From the NCBI GenBank assembly GCA_900548815.1, contig URLR01000053.1:1-13072 (forward strand): a stretch of DNA of 13,072 bases. Reading direction: 5' to 3'. Shown here piece after piece: positions 1 through 6,221 of this stretch. A program made the position numbers and the translations under genes. Positions within the stretch are counted from its first letter, which is position 1. Every line of letters begins with the position of its first letter. The DNA is from an uncultured Collinsella sp. Its GTDB lineage: Bacteria > Actinomycetota > Coriobacteriia > Coriobacteriales > Coriobacteriaceae. The notes under the pieces are model-generated. The model did not search any database. It was not told where the DNA came from and was given only the letters and a program-made list of their open reading frames with translations.

Positions 1-43
1 ACGAGCCTTATCGTCGGCAGCGTCAGATGTGTATAAGAGACAG
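1..43 (+). other. Nextera i5-side library adapter (not genomic)
   Basis: Positions 11-24 match the Nextera read-1 adapter and 25-43 match the 19-bp Tn5 mosaic end AGATGTGTATAAGAGACAG. Bases 3-10 (gagcctta) sit exactly where the i5 index lies and, from memory, match a Nextera index; bases 1-2 fit the end of the P5 arm. Genomic sequence begins at about 44. Any coding frame running into this block is truncated artificially. Confidence 0.97.
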
Positions 44-44
44 G

Positions 45-203
45 CTATTGGTGACCGAGGCCAAGACGCAGAATTCGGCGTTGCTCGGCACGATGCAGCG
101 GGCCAACTGCCTGCTGCGTATTGACGAAGGACCGTGCGAGCTCAAGGCGGGCGACGTCGTGGATGTCGTGCGTGTCGACCTGCCTGAGGGCACGGCGCTA
201 TAG
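45..203 (+). CDS. moeA: Molybdopterin molybdenumtransferase MoeA, C-terminal fragment (5' end missing)
   Basis: This open frame enters from the adapter junction and ends at TAG 201-203, leaving 52 residues. It reads LLVTEAKTQNSALLGT, MQRANCLLRIDEG, then KAGDVVDVVRVDLPEG. The pattern of small residues, then ANxLL, then a short hydrophobic strand, then AGDxVxV resembles the C-terminal beta-barrel domain IV of MoeA/gephyrin. That enzyme inserts molybdate into adenylylated molybdopterin in the cytoplasm. The stop codon overlaps the ribosome binding site of the next gene, which encodes the MogA/MoaB step just before MoeA, and this supports the call. The fragment is short, so another MoeA-like paralogue cannot be excluded. 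The catalytic domains lie outside the window. Confidence 0.72.
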   Translation, partial: LLVTEAKTQNSALLGTMQRANCLLRIDEGPCELKAGDVVDVVRVDLPEGTAL

Positions 204-213
204 GAGGAATGCT

Positions 214-693
214 ATGGAGTTGAAGATTTCGATTGTGACGTGCTCGGATACGCGCGATCTTGCCCAGGACGAGGCGGGTGCTGCACTCGAGGAACTTATC
301 GAGGCGCAGGGCTGGACGGTTGCCTCACATGTGGTTGTGCGCGACGACGTCAGCGAGATTGGTGATGCCATTGTGGAAGCCGCCGATGAGTGCCACGCCA
401 ATGTCGTGCTCACCTGCGGCGGCACGGGGCTTTCGATGCGCGATGTGACGCCCGAGGCGACGCGTGCCGTCTGCGACCGCGATGTGCCGGGTATTGCAGA
501 GGCGATTCGCGCGTACTCGATGACCAAGACGCGCCGCGCCATGCTCTCGCGCGCTATTTGCATGCAACGAGGTCATACGCTTGTCGTAAACTTTCCCGGT
601 TCTACGAAGGCCGCCCGCGAAAGCTGGGAGGCCATAGCGGACCAGCTGGAGCACGCGGCTCAGATGACAGCGGGCGGCGGACATACCAACTAA
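214..693 (+). CDS. mogA: MogA/MoaB-family molybdopterin adenylyltransferase
   Basis: A 159-residue protein, the usual size of single-domain MogA/MoaB proteins. The start is ATG 214, preceded by AGGAGG (202-207) at 6-nt spacing; the stop of the moeA-like gene overlaps this site. The N terminus ISIVTCSDTR matches the first strand of the fold. The molybdopterin-binding motif TCGGTGLSMRDVTPEA starts near residue 67. Then come VPGIAEAIR and a SR...GHTLVVNFPGS stretch typical of the family. The enzyme adenylylates molybdopterin, preparing it for metal insertion by MoeA, so the two neighbours act in consecutive steps. MoaB and MogA are hard to tell apart by eye: the family is firm and the symbol is less so. 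A terminator follows within 20 bases. Confidence 0.88.
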   Translation: MELKISIVTCSDTRDLAQDEAGAALEELIEAQGWTVASHVVVRDDVSEIGDAIVEAADECHANVVLTCGGTGLSMRDVTPEATRAVCDRDVPGIAEAIRAYSMTKTRRAMLSRAICMQRGHTLVVNFPGSTKAARESWEAIADQLEHAAQMTAGGGHTN

Positions 694-707
694 GCGGTTT
701 ACCTGCG

Positions 708-743
708 GCGGGGCGACCTGAACGGCTGCTCCGCTTTTGTTTT
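708..743 (+). terminator. Rho-independent terminator after mogA
   Basis: GCGGGGCG (708-715) pairs with TGCTCCGC (727-734), an 8-bp stem with two G-U pairs and an 11-nt loop. It is followed by TTTTGTTTT (735-743). It lies 14 nt past the mogA stop and separates the cofactor genes from modABC. Confidence 0.75.
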
Positions 744-783
744 CCACCGAAGCGACGCCGAGGTGCACAGTAACTCGAAACTA

Positions 784-850
784 TATACTCTGGTGAGAAT
801 AATTTCTCACTATCATTATTCGCGCAAAAGTATAATCTGATTGCAGATTA
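784..850 (+). promoter_or_regulatory. modA promoter region with inverted repeats
   Basis: An AT-rich island in GC-rich surroundings. A perfect -10 hexamer TATAAT lies at 831-836 and an alternative TATACT at 784-789; neither has a convincing -35 box at 16-18 nt. The inverted repeat GTGAGAA-TAAT-TTCTCAC spans 793-810, and TAATCTG-ATTG-CAGATTA spans 833-850, overlapping the -10. Both have 7-bp arms and a 4-bp spacer, and their centres are 40 bp apart. A third dyad, GAATAAT (797-803)/ATTATTC (815-821), overlaps the first. The arrangement suggests repressor binding, plausibly molybdate-responsive, but the regulator is unknown. Confidence 0.55.
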
Positions 851-896
851 AAGCCCGCGGTGGGGTACCCGGGCACAAGGTCCGAAAGGGTTGAAT

Positions 897-1769
897 ATGT
901 TCGATATGGTTTCTCGCCGCGGATTCGTCTCGCTTTCTGCTGTCGTCGCTGCCGGCCTTGGTCTTGCCGGCTGCTCGGGCAGCAAGACGTCCGAGCCGGC
1001 CGGATCCGATGCCGGTTCTGCTAAGGCATCTTCCAAGAAAGCTGTCGAGCTGCAGGTCTTTGCCGCCAACTCGCTCGAGAAGGCCCTGCCCGAGGTTCAG
1101 GAGCTCTACACCGGGCAGACCGGCACCACCTTTGCCGACACGCAGTTTAAGGCCTCCGGCGACCTCGTTGAGCAGATGCGTGCCGGTGCCGCCGTCGACG
1201 TGCTCATCACGGCCTCCAAGGGCACCATGGACGACGCCGAAGCCGCCGAGCTCGTCGATGCCGACACGCGTGAGGACATGTTCGTCAACGACCTCGTGAT
1301 CATTCGCGCCGAGGGCTCCGATACTAAGGTCGAGGCCATCGCCGACGTCGCGAATCTGGACGGTAAGATTGCCATTGGCGACGCCAAGACCGTCCCCGCC
1401 GGCAAGTACGCCAACCAGGCCCTGGCCTCCGTGGGCCTCTACACCGGTACCGAGGGCGACGACGGCGAGTATGCTCCCGAGATCGCCGACAAGGTGGCCC
1501 TGGCCGACAAGGTCGGCACTGCTGCGTCTTACGTCTCTACGGGCGACTGCGTGGCTGGTTTTGTCTACAGCTCCGACATCTTCCGCTACGACGGCATCGA
1601 GGAAGCCTTTGTGTGCCCCGAGGACTCGCACAAGCCCATCGTGTACCCGGGTGCCGTTGCCGAGAGCTCCGAGCACGCCGACAAGGCCAAGGCGTTCATC
1701 GACTTCTGCCTGACCAACAAGAAGGCCCAGAAGATTTGGGCCAAGTACGGCTTTGAGCTTTCCGCGTAG
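897..1769 (+). CDS. modA: Molybdate ABC transporter substrate-binding lipoprotein ModA
   Basis: A 290-residue protein. ATG 897 is chosen because GAAAGGG (884-890) lies 6 nt upstream; a TTG at 891 overlaps that site too closely. The N terminus has a twin-arginine motif S6-R-R-G-F-V, a hydrophobic stretch and the lipobox L-A-G-C with Cys26 as the lipid anchor, so the protein is probably a Tat-exported lipoprotein on the outer face of the membrane. A Ser/Gly/Ala-rich linker follows. The mature domain begins LQVFAANSLEKALPEV and has TGTTFADTQFKASGDLVEQMRAGAAVDVLITASKGTMD in the layout of ModA-type oxyanion-binding proteins (first split at QFKA). The C terminus, FIDFCLTNKKAQKIWAKYGF, is also typical. 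It binds molybdate or tungstate and delivers it to ModB. The permease and ATPase genes follow directly. Confidence 0.93.
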   Translation: MFDMVSRRGFVSLSAVVAAGLGLAGCSGSKTSEPAGSDAGSAKASSKKAVELQVFAANSLEKALPEVQELYTGQTGTTFADTQFKASGDLVEQMRAGAAVDVLITASKGTMDDAEAAELVDADTREDMFVNDLVIIRAEGSDTKVEAIADVANLDGKIAIGDAKTVPAGKYANQALASVGLYTGTEGDDGEYAPEIADKVALADKVGTAASYVSTGDCVAGFVYSSDIFRYDGIEEAFVCPEDSHKPIVYPGAVAESSEHADKAKAFIDFCLTNKKAQKIWAKYGFELSA

Positions 1770-1837
1770 TGCGGCTTGGCGCGATAATTCCATCGTTTTG
1801 TTTTTCACTTCGTCCTTGTATTCGCTTGGAGCTTTTC

Positions 1838-3280
1838 GTGCTTAATAGATTCCGCATGCTTGTCGCCTGTGCTTTGACCTTCGCGCTTTGCTGGGTGCCG
1901 GGATTTGCGTTTGCCGGGGACGCTGAGCACGGGGCCCAGGTTGCTGCGACCGCTCATGGGCTTTCCTATGGGATCGAAGGTTTTGAGCGGTTGGCCAAGG
2001 GGACCGCTCGTGCCATGGAGGGCCAGCCTGAGGGCTACCGGTTTCCCGTTGACGAGGACGTGGACCTTGTAGTGGCGCCTGCCGCCGATCGCGTTGTGGT
2101 GTGGATATCGCCCAAGGCGGTCGAGAAGTATGGGTTGGATCCGCAGGACAACGAGTGCGTATCGGGTCTCAAGGCCCTCGTCTGTGAGCTCGACAGCGCA
2201 AACTGCATGGGAGGTGCGCAGCTGGGGAACGTGGATCTTCCTTGGTATGTCACGGCGGAAACAACGTTTGATGCCGGCGGGTATACCTATAGCTTTGACG
2301 AGCGCGGTGCGGATGGGGACCGCTATGTGGTGATTGCATCAGCCTCGGGTGATGCCAAGGGCGGCGCGCGTTGGCTTGATAGCGCTCACATGGTAGAAGC
2401 ATCGTCTGTCGTGTTGCGGGATGAGCAGGGGCCCTTGACCTCTCTGGCTTCCTTTTTGGGCGACATCGACTATCGCCCGTTTTGGGTGTCCATTAAAACG
2501 AGCGGTCTTGCCCTGGTGATCGCGTTTGCGCTGGGCCTGTTCGCCGCGTGGAAGACCATGGGTACCTCGAGTCGCATCAAGGGCCTGCTCGATTCGGTCT
2601 TTACGATTCCTATGGTGCTGCCGCCTACGGTGTGCGGCTTTTTGTTGCTTATGCTGTTTGGTCGCTCGACCAGTGTTGGACAGTGGCTTATCGCGCACGG
2701 CATCTCAATCGTCTTTACGTGGCCCGCGGCGGTGATATCTGCCGTGGTGGTGTCGTTCCCGCTCGTCTATCGTACGGCACTCGGAGCCTTCGAGAGCCTC
2801 GACACACAGATGCTCGATGCGGCGCGCACGCTGGGATGGTCCGAGCGTCGCATCTTTACCAAGCTTATGATGCCGCTTGGCCGGCCTTCTATTGCCGCCG
2901 GCACGGTGCTCGCCTTTGCCCGCGCGATGGGCGAGTTTGGCTGCACGCTGTTCTTTGCGGGCAACTACGCCGGTATTACGCAGACCATTCCCATCGCCAT
3001 CTACTTTGAGTGGATGGGCGGCAACACGTCGGTGGCCCTCTTTTGGGTCGTAGTCGTAATCGTGTTCAGCTTCCTGGTCATCCTGTTCATCAACATGTAC
3101 ACGGCGCATTCGCAAAAGTATCGCGAGCGCGGTCTCTCCCGCGCGGAGCGCAAGCAGGCCAAGCAGCTGGGCGGCCAGACCGATTCGCTCGACCCGGCGG
3201 GCGGCGATGCCTTGCGTATCGATCGCGAGGCGCTGGCCGAGCTCATGCGCGATGATGCCGCTTTGCAGGGAGGTCGATAG
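1838..3280 (+). CDS. modB: Molybdate ABC transporter permease ModB with N-terminal extracytoplasmic domain
   Basis: A 480-residue protein, about twice the usual ModB length. GTG 1838 is preferred: TTGGAG (1826-1831) lies 6 nt upstream and the product then begins with a clean signal peptide, likely cut after AFA (residue 26). Residues ~27-215 form a predicted extracytoplasmic domain with three cysteines in a short span (ECVSGLKALVCELDSANC). I do not recognise this domain. From ~216 the protein matches ModB: LLDSVFTIPMVLPPTVCGFLLL, the EAA loop DAARTLGWSERRIFTKLMMPL (Asp327 onward) that contacts the ATPase, and LAFARAMGEFGCT. About five membrane segments are visible, then a charged tail of ~50 residues. 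The open frame could start further upstream (from 1769), but that part overlaps the modA stop and lacks a good ribosome binding site. modC starts 3 nt after its stop. Confidence 0.9.
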   Translation: MLNRFRMLVACALTFALCWVPGFAFAGDAEHGAQVAATAHGLSYGIEGFERLAKGTARAMEGQPEGYRFPVDEDVDLVVAPAADRVVVWISPKAVEKYGLDPQDNECVSGLKALVCELDSANCMGGAQLGNVDLPWYVTAETTFDAGGYTYSFDERGADGDRYVVIASASGDAKGGARWLDSAHMVEASSVVLRDEQGPLTSLASFLGDIDYRPFWVSIKTSGLALVIAFALGLFAAWKTMGTSSRIKGLLDSVFTIPMVLPPTVCGFLLLMLFGRSTSVGQWLIAHGISIVFTWPAAVISAVVVSFPLVYRTALGAFESLDTQMLDAARTLGWSERRIFTKLMMPLGRPSIAAGTVLAFARAMGEFGCTLFFAGNYAGITQTIPIAIYFEWMGGNTSVALFWVVVVIVFSFLVILFINMYTAHSQKYRERGLSRAERKQAKQLGGQTDSLDPAGGDALRIDREALAELMRDDAALQGGR

Positions 3281-3283
3281 GCC

Positions 3284-4354
3284 ATGTCGCTCGTTCTGGA
3301 TATCAAAAAGCGCTATCCCGGGTTTATGCTCGACATGCAGCTTGAGGCCGGCGAGGATCGTGTGGCGCTGCTCGGTGCCTCGGGTTGCGGCAAGAGCTGT
3401 ACGCTGCGCTGCATCGCCGGCGTGGAGACGCCCGACGAGGGCAAGATCGTCGTCAACGGCGTGACCTTTTTTGACTCGGCGACGGGCATCAACCTGTCGC
3501 CCCAGGAGCGAAAATGCGCCCTGCTGTTCCAAAACTATCAGCTGTTTCCCAACATGACGGTGGCCGATAACGTATGCGCCGGTGTAAAGGATGCGGGCGA
3601 CGCCGCCGCGCGCAAAAAGCTCGCCGAGCGCTATCTGGGCATTTTCGGTCTGTCCGATTTTGCCGACCGCTATCCCGCGCGACTCTCGGGCGGTCAGCAA
3701 CAACGTGTGGCGCTTGCCCGCATGGTGGCGGCGCATCCGGGCATTTTTATGTTCGACGAGCCCATGAGCGCACTCGATTCCTATCTTAAGAGCGCCCTCG
3801 AACAGAACATGCTCGACCTGTTCGATGTATGCAACCGCACCGTGCTCTACGTGAGCCACGACATCGACGAAGCGTGCCGCCTGTGCGGGCGCATCTGCGT
3901 GATGCACGACGGGCATGTTGAGGAGATCGGCTCCGTCGAGGACGTGGTCCGCCGTCCGCAGACGCTGGCGGCACTGCGCCTGACGGGCTGCAAGAACACA
4001 AGCCGGGCGCGCAAGATCGGCGACGAAGAAGTTGAGGCCCTCGACTGGGGCATGACCTTTAATGTGGGTCGCGAGGTTCCCGATAATGCAGCGTACCTGG
4101 GCATTCGCGCAAGCTACTTCCATGTTGACAATCGCGCGGAGCGGGGACGCAACAGCTATGATTTGCACGTGGCCCGCGTGAGCGATTCGCGTTTTGAGCG
4201 CCTGGTGCTGCTGGACGTGCCGCGCGCTGATGCGCCCACGCGTCTGCAGTGGAAGGTCAACAAGGTGGGCGTGCCTGTCGACGAGCTGCCGCAAGCAGGC
4301 GAGACGCTGCGCATGCACTTCGATGCGAGTAGAATCCACTTGGTTTGTCGATAG
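3284..4354 (+). CDS. modC: Molybdate ABC transporter ATPase ModC
   Basis: A 356-residue protein starting at ATG 3284, with GGGAGG (3268-3273) inside the end of modB. All ATPase motifs are intact: Walker A GASGCGKS (31-38), Q-loop in LFQNYQLFPNMTV, signature LSGGQQQRVALARM (from 134), Walker B IFMFDEP (Asp158-Glu159), D-loop SALDS and switch His192 in VSHD. Residues ~235-356 form a C-terminal regulatory region with a TOBE/Mop-like layout, usual in ModC, where such domains can bind oxyanion. It energises molybdate import through the ModB EAA loop. The spacing from modB indicates translational coupling. A terminator follows 11 nt after the stop. Confidence 0.93.
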   Translation: MSLVLDIKKRYPGFMLDMQLEAGEDRVALLGASGCGKSCTLRCIAGVETPDEGKIVVNGVTFFDSATGINLSPQERKCALLFQNYQLFPNMTVADNVCAGVKDAGDAAARKKLAERYLGIFGLSDFADRYPARLSGGQQQRVALARMVAAHPGIFMFDEPMSALDSYLKSALEQNMLDLFDVCNRTVLYVSHDIDEACRLCGRICVMHDGHVEEIGSVEDVVRRPQTLAALRLTGCKNTSRARKIGDEEVEALDWGMTFNVGREVPDNAAYLGIRASYFHVDNRAERGRNSYDLHVARVSDSRFERLVLLDVPRADAPTRLQWKVNKVGVPVDELPQAGETLRMHFDASRIHLVCR

Positions 4355-4365
4355 CGCCGGGTAAT

Positions 4366-4400
4366 GCCGTCGGGGATATAAGCCTCGGCGGCTTTGTCTT
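4366..4400 (+). terminator. Rho-independent terminator after modC
   Basis: GCCGTCGGGG (4366-4375) pairs with CCTCGGCGGC (4383-4392), a 10-bp stem with two G-U pairs and a 7-nt loop. TTTGTCTT (4393-4400) follows. It ends the modABC block. Confidence 0.82.
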
Positions 4401-4419
4401 GCCGCGCGCCGAATGAGGG

Positions 4420-4447
4420 ATGGCAAACTCTTATCAATTAAGATAAT
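4420..4447 (+). promoter_or_regulatory. Putative promoter of the double-cubane reductase operon, with an overlapping dyad
   Basis: ATGGCA (4420-4425) is separated by 16 nt from GATAAT (4442-4447), giving 4/6 and 5/6 matches to the sigma-70 boxes. It lies in the most AT-rich stretch of the region, just after the modC terminator. The inverted repeat TTATC-AATTAA-GATAA (4431-4446) covers the spacer and -10, a position suited to an operator. Transcription from here would give a 5' leader of roughly 330 nt. Confidence 0.45.
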
Positions 4448-4457
4448 TATTTATTAA

Positions 4458-4738
4458 ACGACGGCACACGAGGCTGTCGTACGAATGTCAACGGTGTTCG
4501 CATGGTCGACGACCGTTGATATAGTTGACCTTAACTTGTAAAGGAGGGTGCGCACATGCCGCAGATGACATACATTCGCCGCGTTGCCGCGCGTGCCCTA
4601 TATATGGCTCGGAGCCGCATATGAGCAGGTATGTTCACGGCTCCGGGAGAGACGACGCACAACTAAATAATCAGCTGCAAAGCAGGTTCCCCAAAATTCC
4701 GGGTTTAGGCGCGGTCGGGTTTTCGCCACCCACCGTGC
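4458..4738 (+). ncRNA. Structured 5' leader (candidate cis-regulatory RNA) upstream of the first reductase gene
   Basis: The region 4355-4783 has no conventional gene. Four hairpins can be drawn: ACGACGGC (4458-4465) with GCTGTCGT (4473-4480); TCAACGGT (4488-4495) with ACCGTTGA (4512-4519); CGGAGCCG (4610-4617) with CGGCTCCG (4638-4645), plus inner CATA/TATG; and CGGTcGGGT (4712-4720) with ACCCACCG (4728-4735), extendable by GCG/TGC. Only the last is close to the start codon and none has an immediate T-run, so this is not a simple terminator. I do not recognise a known riboswitch core. It may be a regulatory leader of an undescribed type, or several unrelated hairpins. Confidence 0.42.
4556..4624 (+). 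CDS. Possible 22-residue leader peptide
   Basis: A small ORF beginning MPQMTYIRRVAARAL and ending SRI. It is preceded by a perfect AAGGAGG (4541-4547) at 8-nt spacing, better than the site of most genes here. Its TGA stop (4622-4624) lies in the loop of the 4610-4645 hairpin, and its last codons overlap the hairpin's left arm. An alternative hairpin GGCT(4606-4609)/AGCC(4613-4616) competes for the same bases. This is the geometry of a translated leader controlling RNA folding. The peptide is rich in Arg (5 of 22), with no run of one amino acid that would name a regulatory signal. It could also be a chance ORF. Confidence 0.4.
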   Translation: MPQMTYIRRVAARALYMARSRI

Positions 4739-4783
4739 AGCAATACCGTAGCTATTCATTTTTGATTCGAGAGGGGAACCGTC

Positions 4784-6067
4784 ATGGCTGAAGAATTTGA
4801 TTTCCATCCGATGTGGGAGAGCCTCGGCATGAATCTTGCCGACCACGACATGCTGCTGGGCGCCGTGGGCCAGATGTACGGCGATATGTTCCTGACGCAG
4901 AACAATCGCCCCAAGTCCACGTCCTACCTGGATTTTGTCGCCACCAACATCCACAGCGGCCGTATTAAGGAGATGCTCGACAAGAAGGAGGCCGGCGAGG
5001 CCACCAAGATCGTCGGTTCGTTCTGTGTGTACGTGCCCGAGGAGATCGTACTTGCCTGTGACGGCATTCCAGTTGGTCTGTGCTCGGGTGCCGACTGGGC
5101 GACCGACAAGGTCGAGGAGCATCTGCCGCGCAACACCTGCCCGCTCATCAAGAGCTTTGCCGGCTTTAAGCTGGGCGAGGTCTGCCCCTACATTGAGTCG
5201 AGTGACTTGGTGGTAGGCGAGAACACCTGCGATGGCAAGAAGAAGGCCTACGAGTTCTTTGCCACGCAAAAGAACATGTACGTCATGGATATTCCCAACG
5301 TGCACGACGAGTCGACGCTCGTGACCTGGAAGGCCGAGGTTAAAAAGCTTGCCGCCAAGATCGAGGAAGAGTGCGGCGTCACGATTACGCCTGAGCGCCT
5401 GAAGGCTGCCATCCACGCCGTCAACGAGAAGCGTCGCGCCCTGCAGCGTCTGGCTGCGACCCGCGCTGCCGATCCGGCGCCCATCAGCGGTCTCGACAGC
5501 CTGCTGACCGTTCAGGCCGCCTTTATGGATGACACGCCGCGTCTGACCGGCGCCATCAACGAAATGGCGGCTGAGTGCGAGCAGCGCGTTGAGGCCGGCG
5601 AGGGTGTGGCGCCCAAGGGCACCAAGCGCATCCTGTACACCGGTACGCCCATGGCCGTGCCCAACTGGAAGCTGTTCAACCTCATCGAGAAGGCCGGCGG
5701 AGTCGTGGTGGGCGAGGAGTCCTGCACGGGCTCGCGCTACTACAAGGACCTGGTCGACGAGTCCGGTGAGACGGTTGACGAGATGCTCGACGCCATCGCC
5801 GAGCGCTACTTTAAGATCAACTGCGCCGTCTTTACGCCCAACGACCAGCGTATGAAGGACATTGTCCAGATGGCCAAGGACCTGCATGCCGACGGCATCG
5901 TCGACGTGGCCTTGCAGTTCTGCACGCTCTACGAGATGGAGTCGTTTGCCGTGGAGAAGGCCGCCGAAGAGGCCGGCATCCCGTTTATGCACATCACGAC
6001 CGACTACGCCGGCGAGGATGCAGGCCAACTGCAAACCAGGATTGAGGCTTTCTTGGAAACCATTTAG
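4784..6067 (+). CDS. HgdB/double-cubane-cluster family reductase, long form (paralogue 1)
   Basis: A 427-residue protein starting at ATG 4784 with GAGAGGGGAA (4769-4778) upstream. It belongs to the 2-hydroxyacyl-CoA dehydratase D-component (HgdB) superfamily, here most like the double-cubane cluster proteins. Conserved cysteines include Cys81 (FCVYVPEE), Cys92, Cys100, Cys119 (TCPLIKS), Cys134 (VCPY), Cys149 in TCDGKKKAYE, and later ESCTG, INC and QFC. The family carries iron-sulfur clusters that receive low-potential electrons from an ATP-driven activator, encoded two genes downstream. Compared with paralogue 2 it has ~40 extra N-terminal residues and reads TGTPMAVPNWK where that one has TGCPVGG, so it lacks one cysteine. 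True acyl-CoA dehydratase function cannot be excluded, but no CoA-transferase or other fermentation gene is nearby. Substrate unknown. Confidence 0.85.
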   Translation: MAEEFDFHPMWESLGMNLADHDMLLGAVGQMYGDMFLTQNNRPKSTSYLDFVATNIHSGRIKEMLDKKEAGEATKIVGSFCVYVPEEIVLACDGIPVGLCSGADWATDKVEEHLPRNTCPLIKSFAGFKLGEVCPYIESSDLVVGENTCDGKKKAYEFFATQKNMYVMDIPNVHDESTLVTWKAEVKKLAAKIEEECGVTITPERLKAAIHAVNEKRRALQRLAATRAADPAPISGLDSLLTVQAAFMDDTPRLTGAINEMAAECEQRVEAGEGVAPKGTKRILYTGTPMAVPNWKLFNLIEKAGGVVVGEESCTGSRYYKDLVDESGETVDEMLDAIAERYFKINCAVFTPNDQRMKDIVQMAKDLHADGIVDVALQFCTLYEMESFAVEKAAEEAGIPFMHITTDYAGEDAGQLQTRIEAFLETI

Positions 6068-6085
6068 GGCTATCCGGTCCAGCGG

Positions 6086-6180
6086 CTTCCCCAAGCACCC
6101 GATCTTGCCGTTCAAACCATCGCTTGCATACCAAAGTACGCGGCGCTCCTCTTTCACGGCAACCTCGGGCACCTGGGAAA
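6086..6180. repeat. Palindromic intergenic repeat, copy A
   Basis: A 95-bp element, about 83% identical over its length to 7386-7481 by manual alignment. It folds as one long imperfect hairpin. Pairings are CCCAAG (6090-6095) with CCTGGG (6172-6177) with one A-C mismatch; CCCGA (6098-6102) with TCGGG (6165-6169); TTGCCG (6105-6110) with CGGCAA (6157-6162); and a central GCATAC/GTACGC (6126-6131/6136-6141) with one mismatch. It begins 19 bases after the stop codon of the first reductase gene. Confidence 0.85.
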
Positions 6181-6221
6181 GCCGTTTCCTTGGTTGGTTA
6201 AAAGGTTTGTTAAGGAGTTAT

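Noticed and set aside
2705..4426. 573-codon minus-strand open frame, plus other long antisense frames at 816-1808, 4598-6172, 6210-7463 and 9463-10665
   Set aside because: Each is opposite a well-identified plus-strand gene. Long antisense frames are expected in GC-rich coding DNA, and their translations are low-complexity with no recognisable domain.
4428..4450. Resemblance to the start of a SAM-I (S-box) riboswitch (CTCTTATCAA)
   Set aside because: The rest of the S-box core does not follow; the segment is better read as an AT-rich promoter with a TTATC/GATAA dyad.
4622..4624. TGA of the leader ORF as a second Sec codon
   Set aside because: The frame continues only to a nearby TAA, encodes no redox motif, and the hairpin contains the TGA in its loop instead of following it.
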